Positions 23,674 to 36,000 of a DNA stretch of 64,000 bases are shown here, one piece after another; position 1 is the first letter of the stretch, and each line of letters starts with the position of its first letter. Origin of the DNA: Ooceraea biroi (lineage: Eukaryota; Arthropoda; Insecta; Hymenoptera; Formicidae); NCBI RefSeq assembly GCF_003672135.1, contig NC_039506.1, positions 13,082,001 to 13,146,000 of the forward strand. Direction: 5' to 3'. Both the position numbers and the translations under genes were made by a program. The notes below the pieces were generated by a model. It had not been told where the DNA came from. It was given only the letters and a program-made list of their open reading frames with translations, and made no database searches.

Positions 23674-26600
23674 ATGGATCGGGCATTTTTGAACGTGATT
23701 ATCCTGAGCCTGGGATTCATGCTGGTCTTCACGGCGTTTCAAACGATGGGCAACATAGAGGTGAGCAAGGCCACGTAATACATAATTATTCCTCCTGTGT
23801 TGTCCTGCATTCACGTGCGCTTCCGCGTTCTCTCGCGTGAAGGACGCGCGATTCAAATCCGCACCGAGCGATCGATAGCGTTCCTTTTGTTTTTTGAAAA
23901 ATTTCGGGAAAAATTGAACGAGCTTCAAGCGCGACTTGTTCGTAATCAGTGCAGTTGGGCGCGTCTGTTTAAAATCGCGAGTTTTCGAATGTAATTTCTC
24001 CTGCCGAATATATAGTAATTGGAATTCAAGAACGAGCGATGCACGGCCTCTTGTGCACCGAATGCTAATTATAACAAATCGCCGCAAATGAAATCGCCTG
24101 TGGATTAATCGTCGGCGACCGTGTGTACGCGATATTTCACAAGTCCGCGCCTTTTTTCAAATCTGCATCCGGCGCGTTTGTCCATTTCAACTTTGAGTCG
24201 TTAAATCAAGTGGCGAATTATCGGAGTACCTTGTGTAGCTTCAAAAAACGGATTTAATATTTTTATGTACGTATTATATAAATATTTTAATGTAATTATT
24301 ATATAACTCATTATGTAACTTATATTTAATTTAATCTGCTCAAATATGATAGCGTAAAAATACATAATATAGACACACATTTACAGAAAATTTCAATAAC
24401 CGTGCGCTGTAGACGCGTGAACGCGAAAAAAAATTTATAACAATCTTTCATGCTCCCTTTCATGACGCAAGCACTGTTAAATTAACGATATGATTGGATA
24501 ATACCCAGCGATCAGCAGCGAGATATTTTTTTTAGCACTCCCGAAGTACGTAGAGCGGAACTTCTATTATATTTAAACATTCAAGTGCGCGAGCCATTTG
24601 TCTGCATTGCTCTCACATTCTTGCCGGTCTTGCTCGCGTTGACCTGGAAATGGAAACTCAATGCTCGGAACGCGTAAAATCTCTGTTAATCCGAAACAAA
24701 TAAGAGGAGCGCATTAATTTCTTCGAAGCGTCCCGATATTCATTTCTGCCTCACGCTTTATCATCTCGATGCACTGCAGCATCCGCATTGTCTCCTCAAG
24801 TTTTAGAAAGTACCGTATGGATACCTTTTTTTAGTCGCGGTTTAGAAAGTACCACAAAAGGCAAAGAGCTAACTGGTCACGATCGCCAGCCAGCCAGCCG
24901 CCACGAGGGAACGCCTCTAAATGCGATATCGTTATCGATTATTACGTTCGACGGCGCATTTTAAAATGCGAGATTTCTGAAACACACAATACGTCTGTCA
25001 TGAGAATCATTACGAAAGCCTCGAACTTTGTCAACAAATACTTTCCGTTGTCAAAAGCTCGTTGTGTGGACCAACAAGACTTTTTTTCGAAAGACTTTTC
25101 ATTCTTCATTCTTAATAAATTAATAGTTGACGAGACTTGATTTTTCTCTTCTTTCACATCCATTTTCACATGTGTTTATATCGAAATTGATTTAAAATTT
25201 ATTTTTATCGCGTGAATTTATTTTTATTTTTATTTTTATCGTATCTCGAATTTTGCTTCTTTTCTTCTTCTGTATTGCTTTAATTTCATTAATTGTTATC
25301 CTATCTTAATTGTGCGATCCAAGATCAGTGCGTTTTTTTTAAATACTATTTCCAAAAGACACAAAAATTTCTAGTTAGGCTCCTGCCTAATAATAATGAG
25401 TGGTCCGCTAACTTCACACTTCGTATCACTATCTGGAAAAGACTTACATAATGCACTTGATGAACATTATCGAAATAATTTGTGAGCGACTTTCTGTGTT
25501 TAAACCACTGACAGTCGCTCGTTAGTCATTAATGTTATCTCGAAAGTTTGTAATTCAAAGTATCTTCAGAATACAGGCGCGCTATCTGCATCTTTTTAAT
25601 AATGCGCGGCGGATAATTGATCGCGGCTGCAGCCGCGGTACAACGATCTTTGTTTGCGCGCAAATTCATCGTCGACCGACGATATCACGTTCGATTAGCT
25701 CGCAAAAGACATCGTAGATTAGCCAGATACACAGTGGCGTAGCTCGGGATCCATCGCGACGCCTTCACACCTCTGGAATTGACATAAAGTTACATCTTTA
25801 TAAAAAGAATAAGTAAAACTTTCGTAAAAGCGTATGAGAGAAGTCGTGAGAAAGAACGGATCTACCGGATGATAAATTTGAGTCTTCAAGTGCGTGAGAT
25901 TCATCGCTTCGCCACGTTACGTCACTTCTTCGACAAATTAATCCTCTATGATTTAACGTATTAATCTTCTCGAACGAGATCTCGAAGATATCGATGCGTT
26001 CTTGATTGGTATTTCGCGATACCATTATCGTGCCGTACTTTAACGTATACACCAGAACATGCCGGCTGTTGTCACGCGATGATTAGATCGCGCTTGCATT
26101 CCATCACCGGATGTTCATTCTTCACCTTGTTATCTCGACCACGTATGTTAATAATTAAATATTTTTGGACCGGTTGAAATATTAATCACGCGCTCGGTAT
26201 CGCGCCCCGACCAGCTCTCGCAATTAGGTCATTATCAGATGGAAATTAGCACCGTTCGTCCCTCATCCGATGACGTTGGCGGTCATCACCGTCATCAGCT
26301 CATTTTAATCGGATCCTATCAAATTATGCGAGCTGTCTTCTGATCTTCCGAGGGGGCAGGGAGAGAGAGGAGCGAGATGCGTGAAGAACGGGCCGAAGGA
26401 GAAAGTGAACGCGCGCTGGCCGATCAACGCGAAACGAAATGCATCCTAGACGTGGCCGATAATTGCATCCGCCGAAACCTGTCCGAACCGACGCAACCGG
26501 TTCCCGCCGAATTCGCTTCTCGGACGTGCTTCTCCGATCGTTCTCGCCCGTGTCGCAACCCGACGGCGACGCCAAGACGCCGTTGAATTCTCGAGGAGAC

Positions 26601-29600
26601 AAGGGTCGCGCATGATGACTGATGGTGGTGCCAGGAGAAGATCCTCAAGTTGTAACATTTTCAAAAGAGCATTCAAAAGGAGGCTCGCCTTGTTCTCGGC
26701 TGATGTAACTATCCGAGATACAACATAATTCGTAAACGGTCCTTTCACTTTTAGGCTCGATGAGGCTTGGTCGTGCGAATGCGAGAGAAAGGGGGAAGGA
26801 CGCAGACAACGTCGTTAGACAACATTAATTATCTACGTGACGGCACGTTCGACAAGTATGGACTCGCAAATATCACTCGCTCTTACGGTTGATAAATATT
26901 TGATAAATGCTTGATAAATCTCGTTCTTGCAAACATGCACTGCGATTAATAGTGCTAGTCGAAGTTGCTGTAAAACAAAGTGAACGTTAATGTATAGAAA
27001 TTTAGGAAATCTTTGTCCGTAGAATACGCATTTTGCCTGAAAACAAAATACGTCGTTACCGGAAGAGATATGATCGTGATAAAAGACGCGCTCGTAGAGG
27101 AGTAGACGTTACTCACGGATTTTGTGTACTCACGGATGGCAATCGTGCAATATACCCGTCATAAATATTTAGTTATGCAAATGAAACGAGAGGAACGTCT
27201 TGCACTTGGCATTTTTCCGCACAAGGTTCTTTCTTCCGAGCCTGCAATACAAAACTATTAGAGGAAAGTCCCCGATTATGAGATACCATATCGATTTTGC
27301 CGAATGTAAGGAAATCCATAGGCAGAATTTAAAAATGTAATACGTTATCTTGAAGAGAATTTAATAAGCTTTAGGTTGGTGAAATGAAAAATCTAATTTA
27401 AATATTACTTTTTCTGAAAATTAAAAAAATTAGAAAAAAGAGCTTTACGCAAGATCGCGAAAGTGTGTTCCTAATATAAGATACCTTGAGAAATCGGTGT
27501 TAAAAGTGCAAAATACATCAGTATTGCAAGTAAAAAACTTTATTAGATATTTTTATAAAAATACTGTTGCCACAGCCTTCGCCAAATCTTCACGATTCCA
27601 CTGTCGACGCTTCCTCGTTTCTCTAACCTCCATAGTTAGATTCTATAAAAATTAAATACACAAAAATTCGTAATATAAATTCGTATTAACTTTTCTTTAA
27701 CCTTAACGTAGTATTTTCTTTCTTTTTATTACACTACATAATCTTCATATTCGAGCAATAATTATCTCATATTAAGAGTACCCTGAATATCTCATACGAG
27801 CCATACGCCTAGCGGTTCCGCGATCATGAAATCTAACCTCTACAATTAAGCAATTCAACAAATCGCGTCTTTTCCTGTTAATACGATTCTACTCTATCAT
27901 TGCATACTGAATTTATTGCCAACCATTTCTTTATTATGTAATAAACAAGGTTTAAAGACTTACCTTAAGTTCCTTTGACATGTTCACAATTTCACAAACC
28001 TTTTCTTGCAAAGGCTAAACGCAATAACGAACAATGAATTTTTCACTAAATACACTTTACACCAAGAGTAATAAGTTCATGGTGGAATTAACGGATGGTG
28101 CTCACTAGTTTAGCAGAAATTCCATTATCTCATATTAGGAGCATATCTCATAATAGGGGATTCTCCTCTAAATATTAAAAATATTATTAAAAATATTTAT
28201 ATTATAATATAAAATATTTAATATTATTAATATTAAATATTAATAATATTAAAAAGATGTAAGTATCCGTCTTTGCAAATCTAAATGGAGATAGATGTTT
28301 AATTTTACGCTTATCAACTTCGAACACCATCTCCTAATACCAGAGCAGATCTTATCGTTATCGACACGAATACTTTGCACCCGATTTTTTATAAAATCGT
28401 CAGACGAGGTTGTTACATAAAGACGATCGCGCGAGAGAAAAGTAAGTGTATCGTTATCGCACCGAAAATCTCGCTCGTTTACCATTATCTCTTTATTTGC
28501 CATTATCAGCGTTGGCAGTCACTATCTTGACTTAAAATCCGATTGTATTTATGCGGATGTGATAAACGTTTATCGATCAAATCGCAGGCGACCGGTTCTT
28601 TTAGGATACCGATTTAACTAAACTTTAATTTTTCATTTAGAAGAAATTAAAAATTACAGTTCAGAATTGTCATGTACTCGTATATATTTCTGGCATCATA
28701 ATCTAAATAATTATTATAAGACGTTGCGCAGCAATAATGCATGTAACTGGCAAAAATATCTCTTATTTTCCTCGATGTTAAAATTCGCTTGAACTTGTGA
28801 ACCCTGTAAATAATGATCGCATTGCGCGTAATAAAAATGGCTAATAAAATGGCGATAAACGTTAAATCATGAGTACCGATACGACCGCCGATTATTTTGA
28901 AAACGCGAGCGAAATTCTTTATCGTAAAATATCAGTCAGCGAAGAATCTGGAATCTACGGCGTAAATAAGTCGATACTTTCCTGTACGTGAAAGCGATGT
29001 TGAAACTATGACGCTCGATCGACTCGATCCTAATACCAGTAGCGATAAGTGAAATCGCGATCAATGCGCGAGCCTCTTCGATATCCGTTCCCACTTTGTA
29101 TTCCACGGAGGTATCCTTGACTGGGACATAAATATAGTCCTGTTCTTGTACCTAAATACAGAAAAACCAGTTTCAGAGAGAAGGAAGAAAGGAGATACCG
29201 GAATTAGTAATTCAATGCATTCTGGTGCTTTGGCTTTTATTGGCATTGCTCAGATTCCTGCTCGCTTTGACCCTGCATGCCTATCCTGATTTATTGTAAT
29301 TACTTTCCGTTATAGAGGATGTTCCATTCATAAACGGTACTATACTCATGGAAAGCTTTTCTAGAACATAAAATGTAACGTAAGCTGCATGTAGTGTCAA
29401 TTGTAATTTTAATTAAATCTCTATTTGATTGTAAAATGATTTACATATAACAATAATAATAATAATAATTTACACATTCTCTCTTTCTCAAAAATTAAGT
29501 TCTGAAAATTGTAGAAAGACAAAGAATATGAAAATATACCAAATGAATAAACATAAAAAAGAATGAAAGAACTCGACTCGGTCAAACATTTGCTAATGAA

Positions 29601-31237
29601 ACTTTACTCCAAAATTAATTTCACCATCTTCAAAGTTACGGATCCTTTAAAGACTCTTACGTGTAGGACGCGGAGCAGCCTTTCTTCCCGCGACGTATCA
29701 CGGTGAACGTTTACCGGTTGGCATTTCTAAGTCGGTCGCGTATAAGATGAAACGAACAAGATTGACTCCGTAGGTGCGCGCGTGAATACAATAGAAGTAC
29801 AGGGAGGCTGTTAAAACTCTACGATCACGTAATATGAATACATCATATGGGAAAATGTGAATGCATTGTCGTTAGCAATAACGAAACAAGAATAAGAGTA
29901 CACGTGTCTGATCTAGCTATGTCGGTCTGTTTTGTCCGCAGAAAACCATCCTGTCCAGCATCCACGCCGAGTTCAACGATTTCAATGGTGATGCATACAT
30001 CAGTTTGGCCATAATCTACGCAGTGTTCGCTACCTGCAATTGGTTGGCGCCGTCGTACATCTCGGTAACAGGTCCGCGGGTGGCGATTCTCACCGGTGCT
30101 CTCTGCTACGTCCTGTTCATCGCCTCATTTTTCTGGCCGCACGATGCTGTTCTGTACACCGCGTCCGCTATTGTCGGCGTGGGTGCCGCGCTCATATGGA
30201 CCGGTCATGGTCAATACCTGACGGAGAACAGCGACAACGACACGATGTCACGGAACGCCGGAATATTCTGGGCGATCTTCCAGATGTCTCAGTTTGCCGG
30301 CAATCTATTCGTCTTCTTCGTCTTCAGCGATTCGGAGACCATCGACGCTCCTAAACGGAAGATCGTCTTCTCGGTGCTCACTGGGGTCGCGGCGGTCGGC
30401 ACCTTGGCACTACTAATCCTGAGAAGGTCGCCGCAGAGGCTGTCGTTGGGCGAGGCTGAGGGGGTGTCGAGCGCCGACAAGGAACTGCGGCTGCCCGAGC
30501 CGGTACGCGAGAGACCGTTGCTGACCGCTTGGCGCGCCTTCAAGGATGCGGTCAAGCTGTTCATCACGCCAAACATGCTGCTGTTATCGTTGACGTTCAT
30601 CTACACTGGCTTGGAGCTCACTTTCTACTCCGGCGTGTACTCCAACAGCGTCGGCTTCACCGAGGGAATGGGCGAGAAACGCAAGAGCCTCGTGGGACTG
30701 TCCGGTATCTTCATCGGGGTGGGCGAAGTCGTGGGCGGCGCGATTTTCGGTATCCTCGCGTCCAAGATATCTGGCAGGTGCGGCGGCTGGCCGGTAGTGA
30801 TCACCGGCCTGTTCGTGCACTTATTTGCGTTCATCAGCATCTTCCTGAATCTGCCAAACGATGCACCGTTCGCGGACACGGCCAACAAGGGTTTCATCGA
30901 ACCCTCGCCGATCCTCGCTATGGCGGGCAGTCTTGCTCTCGGCTTCGGCGACGCTTGCTACAACACGCAGGTGTACTCGCTGCTGGGTGTTCTGTTTGCA
31001 AAGGAGAGTGCGCCGGCCTTCGCTCTCTTCAAGTTCTGTCAGTCGGTCGCGGCGGCCATCAGTTTCTCGTACAGCCCCAACGCCGGGCTACACATACAAC
31101 TCGCGGTGCTCTTAGTGACGATATTTTTCGGCACAGCAGCCTTCTGTTACGTCGAGCACAGAACCAAAAAGACGAAGGACGAGGTCCCACGGGAGATTGA
31201 TCCGGCGCTAGTCGACGCCACGAGCGGCGATGATTGA
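23674..31237 (+). CDS. MFSD11: UNC93-like MFSD11 transporter, 2 exons
   Basis: Exon 1 is 23674-23760 (MDRAFLNVIILSLGFMLVFT, then AFQTMGNIE). Exon 2 is 29942-31237, after a 6.18-kb intron (donor GTGAGC, acceptor GTCCGCAG). The product has 460 residues with about 12 hydrophobic segments of the major facilitator fold. MFSD11 signatures include FTAFQTMGN, AIIYAVFATCNWLAPSYISV, LTGLELTF-like TGLELTFYSGVYSNSVGF, LVGLSGIFIGVGEVVGGAIF, and the end region LGFGDACYNTQVYSLLGVLF. The family is an orphan membrane transporter. The C-terminus is short and charged. Exon 2 carries nearly all of the protein and is GC-rich compared with its AT-rich intron. Confidence 0.95.
23761..27260 (+). other. First part of the MFSD11 intron
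   Basis: No coding sequence of a known family. A lone CAGTGGCGTAGC near 25731 resembles a hAT terminus, but no partner end was found. Short ORFs around 26324-26748 are GC-driven and unassigned. Confidence 0.6.
27261..28168 (-). mobile_element. Deleted pogo-like DNA transposon, 908 bp
   Basis: The inverted ends are GAGGAAAGTCCCCGATTATG (left) and, as reverse complement of the right end, GAGGAGAATCCCCTATTATG. Both are flanked by TA (27259-27260 and 28169-28170), the target of the Tc1/mariner/pogo group. On the minus strand, 27633-27553 encodes a short peptide containing RKRRQWNREDLAKAVATV, the start of a pipsqueak/CENP-B-type helix-turn-helix used by pogo transposases. It then stops, so the transposase body is deleted. 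An internal motif close to CTCATATTA recurs near both ends and may be a transposase-binding subrepeat. Confidence 0.75.
28169..29941 (+). other. Second part of the MFSD11 intron
   Basis: AT-rich, with an ATATTAAT low-complexity patch at 28175-28255 and an AAT microsatellite at 29452-29470. No gene or transposon end is recognised. Confidence 0.6.
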
Positions 31238-33064
31238 TAAAAAGAGTGCTAAAATGTTTTAGGACACGCGAAAAGACACGCAGCGGAATCGGACGTGCAC
31301 GAGATCTCGCGCGGGAGATCTCGACAGATGAGCACGTGGGAGACCACGTTGGAAATACAGCAGACACGCACAATGGCTCAAATGAGCGTTGAAAGAAATT
31401 ATTTTAATATTTTAATGAATAGGTAAGGTGTTTTAGATATTACGTAATGCCTAAATCCTTTCATAATCGTTAGGGACTCTTCACGATATCGTATTTTAAA
31501 TACATTGAATTTAGAATACGGTATTTTCAATAGAAATTTGTTTCTCTTTGCCGCCGTGGAACAATTACGAGTTGTAGCGATTTTTATCTTTTATACGATA
31601 TTGAAAAAAGTCTCTATAACGTATTCTTTAAAGTATCATCACACATGTGGTCCATTAGGCAAGAAAGACTTTCATGTCGTGATTAACTAGTCTGTAACAC
31701 GAGTCATACGACTTGCGTTTAACTAGTCTGTAACGCAGTATATCAACCTTATGTCTGATCATATATGTGTACAATGCATGAGTGTGTACCGGCACGACGT
31801 TTATAGCTCAAGACACAATCGAATTATTCACGATCAGACTTAAGGATTCTGTTCCTTCGTCAATCAGCGCTTAGCACGAGCATTGTGACGAATGTGGATT
31901 AGCTGAATGTACAGGATGCGTTAAAAATCAGGCACCTTTCTAACGATTATTAATCTACGTAGTGCAAATCAAGACGCAGTGATTTTATCCATTCAACAGA
32001 AATTAATTGCATATAAGAAATTTAATTTCAAAATTAAATCGTATTGAAGCTATGATGAACTACGTAAAAGGGTGAAAGGACACGTTAATTTTTCGCTCCT
32101 GAAAATTTTAATGTGACAAGATTTGAGAATCTGCCTGACTTCTCACGCATCCTTTACACATTGCGTGTTGAATATCCACACTATCGTTTCTTTATATTTA
32201 ATTTCAATTTCATTACGAATAAGCGCGTTAGATTAGGATCTTACGCATTTAATATAATTTAGCAATGAACGTAGCGACTAAAGATAATGGATAAAACAAC
32301 TAAAATAGTCAATGATGATCGACTGTTCTCTTGATAATCAAAATTACACAGCCGGTGTTACATGATTCTGAAGAATATATATATATGTGTATACGAGACA
32401 TCGTGATATCTGTAACGGACGTTTCGAGCGCATTCCCATTTGTACAATCCTCAAAAAGGAATTCGCCAGATTTCAATCTGTTATATTTACACGTTGAAAT
32501 CTCTAGCATTCCGCAATGTAAATATACTTCTTTCTCCACATAGAAGAATTATATCACTCCTTGGACATGTACCTGAAGACGATTGCATGATCCACTTTGC
32601 AGGCACGTGCAATTTCGATCATGTAAGCGATCAATATTGAGAATGATCATTATTGTTTTTTATTATCGAATAGTTTATGAATAAAATTTTATGAAATTCG
32701 TATATGTATATAAAAATTAACGACAATATAGGATACAATGTATATACAAAATTGATAAAGCAGTGTTATTGATGACGACGATATGATTGTTGTTGGAAAT
32801 ATAATATATTTATAATTATATAATCGTATCTTTTAATCTACTCCAATTCTCTTCTCTTCTTCTTGTATAAAAAAAGTTACAAAATTACATATTCTTTTAC
32901 AATGTTAAGTACTTTAGAAACTATCTGTACAACCGTACTTTTACTTGCGTACTTTTAAAATAATTAAAATATTTGTCAATTAATATTTCAATGTGTTGTC
33001 TATTCGTGCGATGAATCATTGTACATGCATTTACAATGTAATGACTCACAACTTATGCTTCTTG
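31238..33064. other. Intergenic region and 3' UTRs of MFSD11 and the dynein gene
   Basis: A convergent interval without coding potential. A short direct duplication with TAACTAGTCTGTAAC occurs at 31684-31698 and 31720-31734. AATAAA at about 32682 could end MFSD11 transcripts. Confidence 0.5.
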
Positions 33065-36000
33065 TTAATCATCGAGCTGACAGAGACAAGCGACACCTCT
33101 AATAATCCAATGTGATTCATCCAGATCAGTCGGGATTAAAATATATAATATAAAATTGGAGGAATGTCCAGTAGTGGCCAATACGCCGCGCCTGGCGCTC
33201 GTCTTATACACCGGGCAGTGATAGACGTCTTTTATGTCGAATTTGGCTTTCACATCGGGTTTCAACCATATAATTGGTAGCGCATCGAACAATATTTTAG
33301 GTTTGGATTCATCCAGCAACCTCTTTTTCCTGTTCCATCTAGCTCCTTCCAGGAAGAGACCCTGAAAAGAGCATTACGAGTAAAAATCGTTTGACGGTGA
33401 AACACGTAAGCGAAGGTGTGAAGATCATTGGTTTTTATCTTAACAAAATTATTATCGCGAAATACTGAAATTGGCAATGAAAATGTTACTCGATTTTTAA
33501 GACAAATATTAGAATATCTTAAAATTTTAATTTTGGACTTGATTTTGATTTTAGCATTTTAATGTTGCATTTTGATAATTTGTATAAGATTTATATATAT
33601 ATTAGCAGAATTTTGTTGTTACATTTATATAAACGCCGTGGGAGGGAGCATGGTCGATGCTCGTCTCGAATGGGGTAATCTCGAATTCGAAGTCCAGCTG
33701 ATCGATCGGTATCTTGTGCTTGCGTGCGTAGTTCTGAAGCACCGCGGTTAGAAATGATTGTGTAAAGAAGAAGCCGGATATCCAAAAGACGTTCGGTGCG
33801 TCGTGGTCGATCCAGTCTTGCAGAAATTGCAATCTCGCCAACAGGTCGTTCACGTAGCTGCCGAGTGGCTTCAACGATGGATACGATCTTCTGTCCCAAG
33901 CAAGCGGCACTTTACCGATGCTCATGCTGAAGTAAACCTCCTCCAGTTCCGGTGACATCAGCACTTCTCCTCTAATAGCCTTTTGCACGTTGCTTAACGT
34001 TTCCTTGATGATTTCCGTGAGCTCGTTGAATCTTCTGAGTTCCTGGCGTAGCACTGTGTTCATGCTGTTCATGTAGAGTACTGGATACCTCGTCGACACG
34101 TACTCCGTATCGAATTGCGGCCGCATCTTCGATAAAATCTCACCGGCCAAGGCGAAAACTACTTCATCCATGTCTTTCTCAACACCTGAAATCATGAAAA
34201 TTAGTGAAAATTGATGAATTATTTTAACTTGTATAAAAAAAGTTAATAACTTGATGTTAATGCATTTAAAAATAACTACCCAAGGATTTGTATCGTTAAA
34301 TGTGAGAACCACAACATCGTTTGCATTATATTGTAAAATACTTGCCCACTCCGCTGATTTGCGGCTGGGACAGAAGCGCGCTAGCCAATAGTTGCATCGC
34401 TTCTCGATTGTCCTTCGCTATATCCGCGTTCTCATGTAAACCATATACTTCCGGAAGTTGATTGATAGGTAAACTGCGAATATATTTCAGGCACCCTTCG
34501 TAATCGGTATCCTCCGGCATGTGATAAATCCCACTCGGGGAGAAGAGGTATCTGTGTAAAGAACGAAGAAATTACATGAAATATTGAAAAAGAGGGAAAC
34601 TTACAAATCGAAGAACATATTGCTTGAAAAATCATGAATCGGTTTTTCCTTTTTAATAAAATTGTTATAATCTTAAATAACCATTTCCTTTTATTTAATT
34701 TTTATCATTATATATTTTTATATCACGAATTAAAAAATGTAAGAAAGCTTTAGATTGATCTACAAAAATAAATTAAAAATTCTGAAATTTCTTATCTCCG
34801 CAGTTTAGAATATCCAAAAATGTTACCGTCTATTCGTAATAACTTCAGTGTTGTAAAAATTCTTCAACAGCGCGTTCAGCAGGCGTCGATCTTTGTCATC
34901 AGTCACTCTGCCTCCGTAGTTGCACTCTCCCGTCAGGTATATCAGTGCATCGAATGGTACTTCATCGTAGTCGTTTAGAAATAGCTGAATCAACAGGATA
35001 GTGCGTTGCAACAATTTCATTTCGTAATAAGAAGTATAATGAAGCGAATGCTGGCTTACCTGTAACTGCATGATACTGATGCGCAAATCAGACTCGTTGA
35101 ACTCATACGGAATGTTCCAGCCGAGCGGCCCGAAGTGTCGTCGCTCTTGCACCACTGCGTGGAAGAAGCACAAGGAGAATAACAGACTCTGCCACTCCAG
35201 TATCTTCGTACAGGCGCGGAAGAACTTGGAATCCGATATAGGATCATTCAGGTAGCTTCGCAGCAAATTGCTCTTCAGTCCCTTCGGTGGCTCGTTCGTC
35301 ATCTTGACGCCGTTCTGCAGTATGGACACCGGGAATCCCTTGGACGGATAGCTGGTCAGCCATATGCGGAAATCGGAGTGCGTGTTCTCGGGCACGATGA
35401 TCTCGTCGCATATCCTGTCCAGTTCCTGCATCCACGATATAGCGAGGTGGCAATTCTGCAAGATCACCCACTCGCCGCTCTTAATGCCACGCTCGATCAT
35501 GCTGCACGCGATGGGACCTTGACCCTGACCCAACGATATCGTCATGAGATTTTTCTTCGAGATCCCACGGTCTTCGGCGAATTTGATGAGACCGGCCATC
35601 GGGTCGGAGCCCGGCGACAGCACGAAGATGAGAGGCGTGACGTTACTCGAATCATCGTACGAGCTTTGAAGATCAAACGGCGGCGGCTCTACGAACGATG
35701 GGCCCATGTGGTGGATCACGAACGACTGAACGGCCGCGACCAATTTGTCCGTCCTCACGCATCTTAGAATCACCAGTTTCCGCAAACTCTCGCCCTCCTC
35801 TTCAAACGGCGGTGGAAATGGATACTCCTGCATATTGGATAGATCGTAGTACGCCTTCCACTGCAATATATTGGACTGGAAAGATTCTCTCAGGTTTTCA
35901 AGACCCGGCAGCAAACTGGCTCTCACAATCTCTGACCAAGATTTGTCGGACAGCCAAGAGGGATCAGGGTTGGGATAGGGATTGTCGAGAGCGACGCCAC

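Noticed and set aside
25728..25760. CAGTGGCGTAGC as the end of a hAT transposon
   Set aside because: No inverted partner or target duplication was found within several kilobases.
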